Source: Phytophthora quininea (lineage: Eukaryota; Oomycota; Peronosporomycetes; Peronosporales; Peronosporaceae). From it: a DNA stretch of 64,000 nucleotides. A program made the translations under genes and the position numbers. This document shows, in pieces, positions 1 to 10,471 of the stretch. The stretch's first letter is position 1, and the number at the start of each line of letters is the position of its first letter. The stretch is taken from the NCBI GenBank assembly GCA_011947345.1, contig JAAVTG010000981.1, forward strand, positions 62,001-126,000, given 5' to 3'. The notes under the pieces were generated by a model, which made no database searches, had not been told where the DNA came from, and worked only from the letters and a program-made list of their open reading frames with translations.

Positions 1-223
1 CACTCCCGTTCTCAGGAGTCGATGGCAGCAAGAAGTCCAAGTCTGGGAACTGGTCCAAGTCTGGGAACTGGTCCAAGTCCACAGCGCCGTTACTGCTCTC
101 CAGCGTCGTCTCTAGGTCTGTTAGCAACTCGGCAGCGTCCAGGAAGCCCAAGATGTCATCGTCCATCTCGTCCAGAGCCCCTGCAATCGGTGGAGAACTG
201 ACAGCGACGTGCTTTCCTTCCAT
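1..223 (-). CDS. N-terminal part of an acidic protein, cut by the window edge
   Basis: An open frame starts at the ATG at 223 and runs off the left edge with no stop (74 codons). The visible part is acidic and leucine-rich (for example DEMDDDILGFLDAAELL and repeated DLDQFP), contains no signal peptide or membrane segment, and is rich in Asp, Glu, Leu and Phe. Such N-termini are common in activation domains of transcription factors, but no DNA-binding domain is visible here, so function is not assigned. It is the divergent-side neighbour of glucokinase copy 1, on the same strand and about 165 bp downstream of that gene's stop. Confidence 0.55.
   Translation of the reverse strand, partial: MEGKHVAVSSPPIAGALDEMDDDILGFLDAAELLTDLETTLESSNGAVDLDQFPDLDQFPDLDFLLPSTPENGS
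35..70. repeat. 18-bp in-frame tandem duplication
   Basis: The unit gtccaagtctgggaactg occurs twice in direct succession, with a partial third unit after it. In the minus-strand frame each unit encodes one DLDQFP hexapeptide, so the expansion preserves the reading frame of the partial protein. Confidence 0.9.
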
Positions 224-387
224 TTCTGTATCAATTTCTAAATTAAAGCAGTATAGTCCTAACGGACGGACGATTTGCACAATAATGGCACGAAGAAGCC
301 TTGCCGGACTTTGAAATGGAGACAAATTGTGAATGGGAAACACTCGATGCAAGATGTATTAACACGAACCCACAGTGCTCACAATAC

Positions 388-1512
388 TTACGGGGTGTGC
401 TTGGTTTCCTCCAAGAGCTGATAGGCGTAGTAGTGAGCTCCACGCTCGCCAAGCTCCTCCGTCAGCACCAAGTAGATCGGACATGCACGCAGAGCAGGAC
501 TCACACGACCCTTGTCGAACAGAGAGTTGAGGAAAAGATCCTTCTTCGTGAAGTAGTCCAAGTTCTTCGGCGCCAGACCGCCCGTGATGTAGAAGCCGCC
601 ACGAGGCAGGTACTTGAGCATCGCGTTGCCAGCCTCACGGCCGTACGCGCCCACGAAGATCTCCAGCGTCTGGTTGCACAGCTCGTTCGTCTTGGCGTTC
701 TCGCCGATCACCTTGCCCTGCTGCGTGTTGGCCTGCAGGAACTCCTCGTGCACCTTCGGGTCCACCTTGTCCGGGAACTTCTTGGCCAGGAACGAGTAGA
801 TCGTGGCCAGGCCGGGGCCGCTGATAATACGCTCCACGGAGAAGCGCTTGCCGCAGCCCAGGTTCGCCTTGATCTCGTTGTACAGTTCGATCTCGATCTC
901 ATCGGCGGGGGCGAAGTCGGTGTGGCCACCTTCGCACGGGAAGCACGAGTACTGGCCATCGGTGCCGGGAGTCAAGAAGCACTCACCGAGACCGGTGCCG
1001 GCACCGACGGTGGCCATCGGGGCGGTCGGGTCCTTTGGTGCATCGTTCAGCACGATGTACTCGTGGGGACGCAGCGTCAACAGACCGTAGCCCATGCCTA
1101 CGAAGTCGTTGATGAGGCGGACCTTCTTGATGCCCAACTCTTTTTCAAGGCCTGGGCCGTCGATCTTCCAGCCGAACTCGACGTTGGTGAAGTTGACGGT
1201 GTTGTCCAGGATCGGGCCGGCACAGGCCAACACGCACACTTGTGGGATGCGATCGACAATCTTGGCCTCGTTGAGGAAGAGGTGGCAGACTTCGGCGAAG
1301 CTGGCGTGCTTCTCGTTCAGGTACTTCTTGGAGAAGAGCATTTCGCCTGGAGCAATGTCACCGGTCGTGTGCTTGGAGCCGTGCGGGATGTTCCACAGCG
1401 ACAGACGCGTGTTAGTACCGCCGCAGTCGCCGGACATGATCAGGTCCATGTGAGGCGGCATCGGGGTCGACACGTTGGTCGCCACCGAGTCGTCGTTGCA
1501 GCATCTAAGCAA
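388..1512 (-). CDS. glucokinase copy 1 (bacterial Glk type, inverted copy)
   Basis: Predicted ATP-dependent glucokinase (glucose to glucose-6-phosphate; first step of glycolysis), of the bacterial Glk family rather than the eukaryotic hexokinase family. Motifs seen: phosphate-binding SGDCGGTNTRLS, sugar-binding and catalytic LINDFVGMGYGL, second phosphate loop GAGTGLGE, sugar-binding CEGGHTDFAP, ISGPGLATIY and YITGGLAP. The open frame is 374 codons. The first 21 residues have no counterpart in copies 2 and 3, so the ATG at 1449 is an equally good start and gives about 353 residues. Homology with copies 2 and 3 ends within a few codons of the start and stop, so the duplicated unit is essentially the coding region. 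No signal peptide; probably cytosolic. Confidence 0.9.
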   Translation of the reverse strand: MLRCCNDDSVATNVSTPMPPHMDLIMSGDCGGTNTRLSLWNIPHGSKHTTGDIAPGEMLFSKKYLNEKHASFAEVCHLFLNEAKIVDRIPQVCVLACAGPILDNTVNFTNVEFGWKIDGPGLEKELGIKKVRLINDFVGMGYGLLTLRPHEYIVLNDAPKDPTAPMATVGAGTGLGECFLTPGTDGQYSCFPCEGGHTDFAPADEIEIELYNEIKANLGCGKRFSVERIISGPGLATIYSFLAKKFPDKVDPKVHEEFLQANTQQGKVIGENAKTNELCNQTLEIFVGAYGREAGNAMLKYLPRGGFYITGGLAPKNLDYFTKKDLFLNSLFDKGRVSPALRACPIYLVLTEELGERGAHYYAYQLLEETKHTP

Positions 1513-2554
1513 ACTATAAAGTGCTGTGAGCAGCCATCCAGGTTGATATCACTACAACGACGTCACGTACGACATGGAGAAAGGATTCCGCACAAAGCGT
1601 TTGAGCGGTCGAAAGTCGATTCGGAATTGGAGATCGAGATGGCCAGCGCCTCGAGCCTTTGTCGAACGCTACCACGTGCACCAGCGTCAAAGGGACTTCA
1701 ACTCGCGCGGCCAACTGTCCAAAACCACCACCATGGAGTTCTGCTTCTCTGCTTGAGCCTCGGGCGCCCACGTAGTGGGAAGGGGGTTGCCAGATTTCTT
1801 CACAGCTCGATCTCCATACGGCATTGTGGGGAAGCCTCTATCGATACCGTGACAACGCTCCATGCCGGTTGCCTCCCGCTTCAACATGACTTTCGTTTTT
1901 ATGCCGATTGCGCAGGGACCCGTCGACAGCTGCCATGAATCAACTGAGTTCCGTGTTGAAGGAAGGCGGTCGTTTGATTTGCAAGAAGCTGCAGCAAGAG
2001 GCTGCTCGACACCAAATTGACGGCGTCGTTGATAGATCGGCATTTGAGTCGCTCGTGATCGTCTAAGGAACTTGGATGTCGATGCTTCATGCAGTCAAGT
2101 GGAACTCGATCTTCCGGCTTTTGCTGCTTGGAGAACTGAAGATATTTAATACTACGCTCCGTCTACTGTATGCGAACGAAGCACCAAAGCAGCTACATCT
2201 CATGAAACACAGCGTAGAAGAGTTGGTCTTCGCCTCGAATGTGAATGCGTCCTTCTACAGCGGCTTACTTGCTCAACTTCTCGCGTAGTCGAGCCGTGTG
2301 GGGTCGAATAGACACAGCTCGTTAATACCCGTCGCAAATGCCCGTCAGTATCCTAATTCACACGCACAACAGCTCATTCAGTCCACGCATTCCTCCGTTG
2401 ATCGGCGAAAATGGCACCAGCGCCAAAGTGCAGGCGGTATCGCAGATGATACTGATCGACGCATGATTGCCAACTTCAAGCCCACACGCCAAAGATGACA
2501 AGGTCTCTCTCTATCCATGCGCCCTCCTCATGAACGCCACGCGGGCGAGGCAAA
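1513..2554. other. intergenic region between divergent glucokinases, with a possible gene relic
   Basis: The two glucokinases are transcribed away from this stretch. A short plus-strand ORF at 1935-2066 (43 codons, starts MNQLSSVLKEGG) looks protein-like, and coding-like fragments in other frames follow it to about 2290. They could be exons or remnants of one gene, but no family was recognised and no complete model could be built. Nothing else is supported. Confidence 0.3.
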
Positions 2555-2570
2555 GCTCACTTTCCGATCG
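2555..2570 (+). promoter_or_regulatory. weak oomycete initiator-like element upstream of glucokinase copy 2
   Basis: GCTCACTTTCCGATCG matches the oomycete Inr consensus GCTCATTYYNCAWTTT at 12 of 16 positions, about 80 bp before the ATG at 2636. The position fits a transcription start, but the match is imperfect. Confidence 0.4.
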
Positions 2571-2635
2571 GCGACCAAGAGCCCAAGCGACTGCACCAGA
2601 GCGAACTGCTCCCTCCACCTCAAGACTACTAGATC

Positions 2636-3694
2636 ATGGCTTCCACCGACATGATCATGTCCGGCGACTGCGGCGGCACCAACACGCGTCTGTCGCTCTG
2701 GAACATCCCGCACGACTCCAAGCACACGACGGGCCAGATCGCCCCCGGTGAGATGATCTTCTCCAAGAAGTACCTGAACGAGGAGTACGCCAGCTTCGCT
2801 GAAGTCTGCCACCTCTTCCTCAACGAGGCCAAGATAGTCGACCAAATCCCGCAGGCTTGTGTGCTTGCTTGCGCCGGTCCCATCCTCAACAACACGGTCG
2901 ACTTCACCAACGTCGAGTTCGGCTGGAAGATCGATGGCCCCGGTCTCGAAAAAGAGTTGGGCATCAAGAAGGTCCGCCTCATCAATGACTTCGTTGGCAT
3001 GGGCTACGGTCTGTTGACGCTGCGTCCCCACGAGTACATCGTGCTGAACGATGCACCAAAGGACCCGACCGCCCCGATGGCCACCGTCGGTGCCGGCACC
3101 GGTCTCGGTGAGTGCTTCTTGACTCCCGGCACCGATGGCCAGTACTCGTGCTTCCCGTGCGAAGGTGGCCACACCGACTTCGCCCCCGCCGATGAGATCG
3201 AGATCGAACTGTACAACGAGATCAAGGCGAACCTGGGCTGCGGCAAGCGCTTCTCCGTGGAGCGTATCATCAGCGGCCCCGGCCTGGCCACGATCTACTC
3301 GTTCCTGGCCAAGAAGTTCCCGGACAAGGTGGACCCGAAGGTGCACGAGGAGTTCCTGCAGGCCAACACGCAGCAGGGCAAGGTGATCGGCGAGAACGCC
3401 AAGACGAACGAGCTGTGCAACCAGACGCTGGAGATCTTCGTGGGCGCGTACGGCCGTGAGGCTGGCAACGCGATGCTCAAGTACCTGCCTCGTGGCGGCT
3501 TCTACATCACGGGCGGTCTGGCGCCGAAGAACTTGGACTACTTCACGAAGAAGGATCTTTTCCTCAACTCTCTGTTCGACAAGGGTCGTGTGAGTCCTGC
3601 TCTGCGTGCATGTCCGATCTACTTGGTGCTGACGGAGGAGCTTGGCGAGCGTGGAGCTCACTACTACGCCTACCAGCTTTTGCGTGAGAACTAG
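2636..3694 (+). CDS. glucokinase copy 2 (bacterial Glk type)
   Basis: Intronless 352-residue glucokinase, the usual length for the family. Motifs in order: phosphate-1 loop GDCGGTNTRLS (residues 10-20), LINDF with the presumed catalytic Asp (115-119), phosphate-2 loop GAGTGLGE (152-159), glucose-binding CEGGHTDFAP (175-184), then ISGPGL and YITGGLAP. The start ATG has a fungal/oomycete-like context (gatcATGGC) and aligns with copy 3 (MASTDMIMSGD). No targeting signal or membrane anchor, so a cytosolic enzyme. The 3' half is almost identical in DNA to copies 1 and 3, whereas the 5' half differs more, which suggests gene conversion. Confidence 0.95.
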   Translation: MASTDMIMSGDCGGTNTRLSLWNIPHDSKHTTGQIAPGEMIFSKKYLNEEYASFAEVCHLFLNEAKIVDQIPQACVLACAGPILNNTVDFTNVEFGWKIDGPGLEKELGIKKVRLINDFVGMGYGLLTLRPHEYIVLNDAPKDPTAPMATVGAGTGLGECFLTPGTDGQYSCFPCEGGHTDFAPADEIEIELYNEIKANLGCGKRFSVERIISGPGLATIYSFLAKKFPDKVDPKVHEEFLQANTQQGKVIGENAKTNELCNQTLEIFVGAYGREAGNAMLKYLPRGGFYITGGLAPKNLDYFTKKDLFLNSLFDKGRVSPALRACPIYLVLTEELGERGAHYYAYQLLREN

Positions 3695-4748
3695 GATTGC
3701 TCTGTTGGAGACATTGTGCGCTTGGTATGAGGTGCTGGGGTAGCTGCGGTTGAGATAGTGTCAAATGCGTCGAATATAAACTGCGTTTGTGTCTTGTTCT
3801 GGCGTTAGGATTTGTTTTGTGATGTGGTCGTGGTTGCTAGGCTACTAGTAGCACATGAAGACGGTGTTGTTGTGTTCTTTCCGCTGCTCTAGTGAATTCG
3901 TTGCCATCACGAAGTTCCTCGAGAGTTGCACCACCGAAGATACGCTGCTGGTATGTGCAAGTCTTCAGCAAGTCAGAGCGCTTCCAGTCTGGTCCTCAAT
4001 GCCCTCGTTCTCCCATTTCTTTACAGCGATACATGATACAGTTGCCGTTCGGTAACCAGACGGCACTTGGTTAGACCCGAACTACATCTTTCGGCGACTT
4101 TGATCAAATGATGAGCGCTCTCCGTCAGAGATGTCCACAACAAAAGACTATTGGTATTACCTGCCACTTCAACGATGCCCACCGACAATTTTCTAGTCAA
4201 ATTTGACCTTCAGATTTACATTAAACGTTGTTTGACGGCTGTCAACTTGGTCGGTATCGCTGACGGGCGTCAACTTCCACAGTGCCAGAAGACATCACCA
4301 CGCAGACAAGCTTCACTGTAAGGCTTATAACTACCGTGTACACTTCGTGAACGTTATTATAGGAGTTTCCTACAACTCAACGCGAATTTCATCAGGCATG
4401 CGCATCAGGCAGCGGCCTCCAAGTGCAAGTAGTGCATAGACCTTCGAGTAGCGCGTCAAGCACTTTTTCGATGAGCATTCAACGTTCGTTGGCAAGATCA
4501 ATTGTTTCTTGCGTGCAGTTCGACGGAGGATAAATCCACTTGATGCCAGAGGCTGCCGCAAACTGATGGCAAAGACAAGCAATTTCTGAAACAAACACCA
4601 CACTGAGTGTGAAAATGTTCAACCAGCACTCCAAAACTGAAGTTTCGCGTGTCTCATCCGATTAGAAGCTGAAGTTGATGCAGGTTACGGGCCATCTCTT
4701 TGAACCGAACCTCAACACGTACCCCTCCAATCCATGCAGCATTCGATC
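3695..4748. other. intergenic region between glucokinase copies 2 and 3
   Basis: Only short ORFs without recognisable features are present. It should contain the 3' UTR of copy 2 and the promoter of copy 3. I see no repeat or RNA gene in it. Confidence 0.5.
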
Positions 4749-4764
4749 GCTCATTCTCAAATCT
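4749..4764 (+). promoter_or_regulatory. oomycete initiator (Inr) of glucokinase copy 3
   Basis: GCTCATTCTCAAATCT matches the oomycete Inr consensus GCTCATTYYNCAWTTT at 14 of 16 positions and lies 46 bp upstream of the ATG at 4810, the expected spacing. Confidence 0.75.
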
Positions 4765-4809
4765 TCGCTCTACCACTCAACCGACCGATCTTCTCCACCT
4801 CCAAGCACC

Positions 4810-5871
4810 ATGGCGTCCACCGACATGATCATGTCCGGCGATTGCGGCGGCACCAACACGCGTCTGTCGCTCTGGAACATCCCCAAGGACTCCAAGCACT
4901 CCAAGGGCCAAATCGCTCCTGGCGAGATCATTTTCTCCAAGAAGTACCTGAACGAGGAGTACGCCAGCTTCGCTGAAGTCTGCCACCTCTTCCTCAACGA
5001 GGCCAAGTTGGTCAACAACGTACCTGTGGCTTGTGTACTGGCGTGTGCCGGCCCCATCCTCAATAACACGGTCGACTTCACCAACGTCGAGTTCGGCTGG
5101 AAGATCGACGGCCCAGGCCTTGAAAAGGAGTTGGGCATCAAGAAGGTCCGCCTCATCAATGACTTCGTTGGCATGGGCTACGGTCTGTTGACGCTGCGTC
5201 CCCACGAGTACATCGTGCTGAACGACGTTCCTCGTGACGAGACTGCTCCCATGGCTACTATCGGTGCCGGTACCGGTCTCGGTGAGTGCTTCTTGACTCC
5301 CGGCACCGATGGCCAGTACTCGTGCTTCCCGTGCGAAGGTGGCCACACCGACTTCGCCCCCGCCGATGAGATCGAGATCGAACTGTACAACGAGATCAAG
5401 GCGAACCTGGGCTGCGGCAAGCGCTTCTCCGTGGAGCGTATTATCAGCGGCCCCGGTCTGGCCACGATCTACTCGTTCCTGGCCAAGAAGTTCCCGGACA
5501 AGGTGGACCCGAAGGTGCACGAGGAGTTCCTGCAGGCCAACACGCAGCAGGGCAAGGTGATCGGCGAGAACGCCAAGACGAACGAGCTGTGCAACCAGAC
5601 GCTGGAGATCTTCGTGGGCGCGTACGGCCGTGAGGCTGGCAACGCGATGCTCAAGTACCTGCCTCGTGGCGGCTTCTACATCACGGGCGGTCTGGCGCCG
5701 AAGAACTTGGACTACTTCACGAAGAAGGATCTTTTCCTCAACTCTCTGTTCGACAAGGGTCGTGTGAGTCCTGCTCTGCGTGCATGTCCGATCTACTTAG
5801 TGTTGAACGAGGACCTGGGCGAGCGTGGAGCTCACTATTACGCCTACCAACTGCTGAAGGAGATGCAGTGA
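4810..5871 (+). CDS. glucokinase copy 3 (bacterial Glk type)
   Basis: 353-residue glucokinase with the same motif set as copy 2 (GDCGGTNTRLS, LINDF, GAGTGLGE, CEGGHTDFAP, ISGPGL, YITGGLAP). The frame is open further upstream to 4675, but the ATG at 4810 is chosen: it aligns with copy 2 and sits 46 bp below a good initiator. Distinguishing residues include KLVNNVPVACVL and DVPRDETAPMATI, in the 5' half. From about codon 150 to near the C-terminus the DNA is nearly the same as copies 1 and 2. Probably cytosolic. Confidence 0.95.
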   Translation: MASTDMIMSGDCGGTNTRLSLWNIPKDSKHSKGQIAPGEIIFSKKYLNEEYASFAEVCHLFLNEAKLVNNVPVACVLACAGPILNNTVDFTNVEFGWKIDGPGLEKELGIKKVRLINDFVGMGYGLLTLRPHEYIVLNDVPRDETAPMATIGAGTGLGECFLTPGTDGQYSCFPCEGGHTDFAPADEIEIELYNEIKANLGCGKRFSVERIISGPGLATIYSFLAKKFPDKVDPKVHEEFLQANTQQGKVIGENAKTNELCNQTLEIFVGAYGREAGNAMLKYLPRGGFYITGGLAPKNLDYFTKKDLFLNSLFDKGRVSPALRACPIYLVLNEDLGERGAHYYAYQLLKEMQ

Positions 5872-6030
5872 AAGGTAGTCTCCTAGTATGATTGCGTAGC
5901 TGAGACCGTATCGAGTTAATGTACCGGTAATGACGTTCACATTGCGGAAACAATGTAGTTGTCGTGGTCAAGTATCGATTTGAATTTCTCTAAGACGTCG
6001 ACTGACGCTTTGGGGTTTGGTTGTAGCGTG

Positions 6031-7394
6031 CTACACTTCATGAAACACACTCTCGGACGACTGGTTGATATCAGCAACCGATTCTGCTGTGTTGACCTTC
6101 ATTGAGGTTCCTTTAACCTCCTTGACTGTGATCCGACCGACGTTGCCGCCGTTATTGCGACCATAGCTCGCCTTGGAGACGCCATTCTCACTTGTCCGCA
6201 GACTGACATCACCGCCGACGACACCTTTGCGGGCTCCTGTGGACACACCAGGTCTCGTGCTGACTTTGCTTAGTTTGGATGTCAAGGAGACGATGTTGCG
6301 TACGCTAGACGCCACACTCCAGGTCATGACCCAGTAGCAAAACAGTAATGCGCCGTGCGAGGCGAGAACCGAAGCTTGGGACCCTTTCACGACGATCCCG
6401 GTGCTGCCCATGCCTTCAGCAAAAACGTAGCTGGCAGCACCCATGCCGGAGTAATGCGTACCACAGACGGCAATGCCCATGATCAGAGCACTACCTAAAC
6501 GAAGAGCTTCGCTGTCTTGGAAGAAAGTGAGCTATTCGAATCGTAACAACCGTCAGATGTGTGATCTCGACAAATCGATAATACGAGCAGCGTACCGCGC
6601 GAAATAAGATCCAGAATGCCGCCGTCGCCGTAAAGAATGCAATCAGCACCGACAGCACCACGATCCCCGCGGTTAGCGTCATTTCAGCTTCCGTTCGCTG
6701 AGCCATCATGCCTAGATAATGCATGACGAGCACTCCGAGAGCAGCAAAGAGACCGCCCCCGCAATCCGGAGCAAGCGCGAAAACAACGCGACGATCCGAA
6801 TGCGCCTGGCCACTTTGTTCTTGTTGACGATGTTGGCCATGTTGACTTTCTCCAAGTCCTTGACCTGTTGCAGCATGGAGAAATCAGTTACACTCTTCGA
6901 ACCAGGGATGTGTCTTGTCACGCACCAAAATGCTTTTGCGCTTCTCCTGCTCCAACTCGAGGAAGAACGGGTCGGAGGATGCAATTTTGAGACCGACAAA
7001 CACGCCTCCGACGGCGCAGATGAACGACAAGATGGTCAACCCAGCCTCGAAGTCCACGGCCAGCACCGACCCGTCTTCTCGTGTTAGCTCAAGTGCGTTC
7101 ATACCCGTGAAGTGCATGCACCAAATTCCACACCCGCCCAACGCAACAGACGACAGGATCATCAGCACGAGCTTGTCTCGGCCTTCCATCGCGCTACGCC
7201 ATTTCTCCATCAGCTGAATTGCTGTGGCACGTGGAAAAATGGTTAGCAAAAAGACGAAGAAGAACAAAAACTTTTGCGGACGCACGAACTGCAAACAACT
7301 TACTGCAGAAGCTGCCGGTGACGGCGATCAAGTACGACAGAAAGATCTTGGACACCAGCCAGTGCTGGGTGATTGATTCCTCCTCGACGGCCAT
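6031..7394 (-). CDS. MHYT-domain integral membrane protein A
   Basis: Likely a membrane sensor-type protein. MHYT domains carry repeated His/Met motifs on transmembrane helices and have been proposed to bind metal and sense diatomic gases. Exons: 7394-7304, 7221-6926, 6864-6596, 6531-6031; introns of 82, 61 and 64 bp at positions shared with paralogue B. Three MHYT motifs are seen: WCMHFTGM, VMHYLGM and GTHYSGM, within several hydrophobic segments. A soluble Gly/Ser/Lys-rich C-terminal tail of about 90 residues follows. One base is missing in the C run at 6756-6760; adding it gives 1158 bp, or 385 residues. There is no GGDEF, EAL or kinase domain, unlike many bacterial MHYT proteins. Confidence 0.8.
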
Positions 7395-7616
7395 TGCTGC
7401 TTGAGCTGCTGGTCTTTGTCAACCGACAAAAGGCAAATAAACTCGTGAGATCGACCGTCGAACATCAACACCTCGACATTTATAGCGATTGATTTGCTAG
7501 CGCTAAAAGAAGCTTGAAGACGTTGACAGCATAATACCGTCCGGGTTAGAAGGGATAAATCCGTAGACAAATCCACTGCCAAAGGGATTTAAGTTATCAA
7601 TGAATGTATTCCATGT

Positions 7617-8870
7617 TTAGGAGGCAACGTAGATCTTTTGGCTACTGGTTCTGCTCGCATGCGACTCATTTCCTCGGGCAGAAACCCCTTCACGGATAGT
7701 CGTCGCCGTCATCGTCATCTCGGCCTTGCGCACGTTGCGTACGACGCTGAAGCTGGCAAGCCAGTAGCAGGTCAATAATGCTCCATGCGAAGCGATGACC
7801 GCCGCATCCATCCGATTGATGATAAACCGCGTGGAATCAGCAAAGTTTTCGGCGCTGGGAGTATACGTCGCTGCCGCCATACCACAGTAATGGGTAGCGC
7901 AGACGGCAACGCCCATGATCAAAGCACTTCCGAGTCGAAGGAGTTCACTGTCAGGTATAAACGTCAACTGTTGCAAAATGTCAGTGCTTGTTCTGGTTGG
8001 TATCTAAAACGCTTTCCACTTACTGCTCGGAAAAGGATCCAGAAGGCTGCGTTGGCAGTGAAGAACGCGATGAGGACGGAAGCGACGACGACTCCGGGAT
8101 AGAGAGTCATCGTAGCGTTCGTACGCTGCGCCAGCATACCGAGGTAGTGCATTCCCAGAACACCTAGCGCTGCGAATGCTCCGCCTAGCATAATGAGCCA
8201 TAGTCGAGAGAATAGAGCGATAATCTGCGACAAACACCACAAATGAGCGTCCCGAGAGGAGCCAACAGGGCAAAAATATTGACACGCACTTTGATTCGGC
8301 GGGTGACTGCGCTTTTGTTGACCACCGTCGACATTTTGACGCTTTTCAAGTTACTGGCCTGTACGAGATTGAGATACAGGTAAGTTTGGATGGAGTAGAG
8401 ACATTCTCACAGTGATACCGTACCAACATCTCTTTACGTCGACTCGCCTCCATCTCGAGGAAGTACGGGTCGGACGACGCAATTTTGAGCCCAACAAACA
8501 CTCCAAGCACGGCGAAGAAGAAGGACAGGACCGTGTAGCCCAGCTCAAAGTCCATCTCGAGTACTGTGCCATCTTTAAACTTTAATTCCAGTGCCGTCAT
8601 GCCCGTGAAGTGCGTGCACCAGATACCGCAACCACCGAGTGCGAAAGCTGACAGGATGAGCATGACTCGCTTGTGCACGACTCCGTCGACTCGGCGCCAG
8701 TTCTCCATCAGTTGAATTGCTACAGTGGCGAATATTAGCAGTACATTCTTGTACGAATTCCATGTGAGTACAAACTTACTGCAGTAACTTCCTGTGGTGG
8801 AGATGAGATAGGACAACAGAACCATGGACCACGACCAGTATTGCAGCACACTCCCATTAATGCCCGCCAT
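7617..8870 (-). CDS. MHYT-domain integral membrane protein B
   Basis: Tandem paralogue of protein A on the same strand, 222 bp upstream of it. Exons: 8870-8780, 8719-8424, 8358-8290, 8224-8024, 7967-7617; introns of 60, 65, 65 and 56 bp with GTAAGT, GTACGG or GTGCGT donors. The sum is 1008 bp, giving 335 residues with no frameshift. MHYT motifs: WCTHFTGM, GMHYLGM and ATHYCGM. The intron at 8289-8225 is absent from paralogue A, where the flanking codons are contiguous. The C-terminal tail is shorter than in A. Start 8870 is chosen because it gives the same first-exon length (91 bp) as in A; an in-frame ATG at 8945 is the alternative. Confidence 0.85.
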
Positions 8871-9853
8871 CGTGACAGCTTGAATTCTACCAAGTCTACT
8901 TGGTCTCTGTTGCACGTGTGCTGGAGTACTACAGCTCGCGAACACTAAGAATAACGCTGTTCAGCTTGACGCCGCGGCTAAATTTGCCGAGCAAGGGAAT
9001 TGCGCTTTTATTTGCATTTGGGACGGAATCGTGCTTCTTTTGTGCGAGCAACCTGCCAAGTAACGATATTCAGAACGATTGAATCCTTCATGCGCCAAAT
9101 CATTGCTATTGCCAGCAGCATCAAGATCAATGCGTTAAAGACCGCCCTTGGCAACTATCAATCATGTAGTTGACAATTTTTGATCTCGGACCACACTTTG
9201 GAAAACAGGTACGGTATGCCATCTCGACTTGCTTGGTGTCTGGCGTCGCGATTTTTATTTTTTTGTGGTTGAAGAAGTCTGAAGCTGACTGATAATAGTT
9301 CTCTCTTCGTCTTGACTGTTGTGCGTTCACAAAAGCCGCTGGTTGGAACTAGACGCGTCGTGCTTGGGTTCCGAGGCACGAAGAGAATAATCAAGAGGAA
9401 GAAAGCATTTTGCAGTTCATGAGCCTAGTAATTACGGTCTTACTACGCGCACAATTTGCGACGCATCAGCTTGTATGTGATGGGAACTTTTGTCGTGAGA
9501 ATAACCTGAAATCAAACCAGGCATCCGGGATTTCCTTCTTTAATCCTAAGGCCAATGTCAACTGTATCGCCCCGTGCGCGATAATATTCTGTCTGCCTGA
9601 TGAATTCCAGCATGATTGTGTTCGTGATGCAGTCGTCATATAATGAAATTCCTGACAAGCTTTCTTGTATCGAGACCATGGAATCGTAAGTAGTCGTGGC
9701 GTCAAATGTCATGATTAAGCGCAAGCGTTGAACACATCCGTATTTTCTTGCAAAGCAAGCTGCTCCAGCTTGCCTGCATTTCTTATCTTGCATTTTGCGA
9801 CCACCAGCTAAGCATCGACAAACCAAGCCCACCAACTGCCGAGAAGAGCAGCC
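8871..9853. other. intergenic region upstream of effector E1
   Basis: About 1 kb between MHYT gene B and effector E1, which point away from each other. Only short unconvincing ORFs. The last ~60 bp resemble the upstream regions of effectors E2 and E3 only loosely. Confidence 0.45.
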
Positions 9854-10471
9854 ATGCGTCGTGTTTTGGCTCTGCTGCTGACTGTGATGACTTTCGTCGC
9901 AGTCGCCTCTGCGCTTTCAACTGCTACGGAGAGCAAGCAAGTCGAGGCTGTCATCACCGGAAAACGGTCTCTGCACGTCCAAGCAACAGCCACCGCCACC
10001 AGTGAAGAAAGAGGAATCATCAATACGGCTTCGTTGAGACTAACCTTCACACCTTGGTCGAAGAAGACATATCCATCCACGGTGTTCAACAAGATGGTGG
10101 CTAACAAGGTGGATGTCACGGACGAAACCGTGTTCGCTTGGCTCAAGTACGCGCTCAAATTCCGAGCAGCCAAAGGTGAAAACCACTACTACGCTACCGA
10201 CAGCGCCATTATCCGTACGTTGAACCAGAAGTTCCCCGAAGAACGCATCGCGTTGCTTCAGGTGTCCATGGCCAAGCAACCCGGACTCGAGGACCTCGCA
10301 AAGCAGCTTGAGCCGTCGGTGATAAAATTGTTGCGCGAACGTAAAGTGTCCCCGGGATATTTGAAAGGAGTATTGCGCGTGAAGACGGAGGGTAGAACAA
10401 TTGCTGAGGCTCGGAATGACCCTGCGTACATGTTCTGGCTTAAATACCGACGTGGGGGCCGTACTGCTTAA
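9854..10471 (+). CDS. RXLR-family effector E1 (leader motif reads RSLH)
   Basis: 205-residue predicted secreted effector. The signal peptide is MRRVLALLLTVMTFVAVASA; cleavage is probably before LSTATES. The leader has RSLH where the canonical motif would be RXLR, followed by an intact EER 12-13 residues on (TSEERG). The C-terminal half has WY-domain-like features (VFAWLKY and an amphipathic helical region around EERIALL). Effectors of this class are secreted and enter plant cells to alter host physiology; the host target here is unknown. The last His of RSLH is one base change from the Arg found in paralogue E2. E1 opens the segment duplicated at 29787-33445. Confidence 0.85.
   Translation: MRRVLALLLTVMTFVAVASALSTATESKQVEAVITGKRSLHVQATATATSEERGIINTASLRLTFTPWSKKTYPSTVFNKMVANKVDVTDETVFAWLKYALKFRAAKGENHYYATDSAIIRTLNQKFPEERIALLQVSMAKQPGLEDLAKQLEPSVIKLLRERKVSPGYLKGVLRVKTEGRTIAEARNDPAYMFWLKYRRGGRTA

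Noticed and set aside
301..1938. 545-codon plus-strand open frame
   Set aside because: Antisense shadow of glucokinase copy 1; the same antisense frame recurs over copies 2 and 3 because their codons rarely place antisense stops. The translation is Val/Leu/Arg-rich with no domain.
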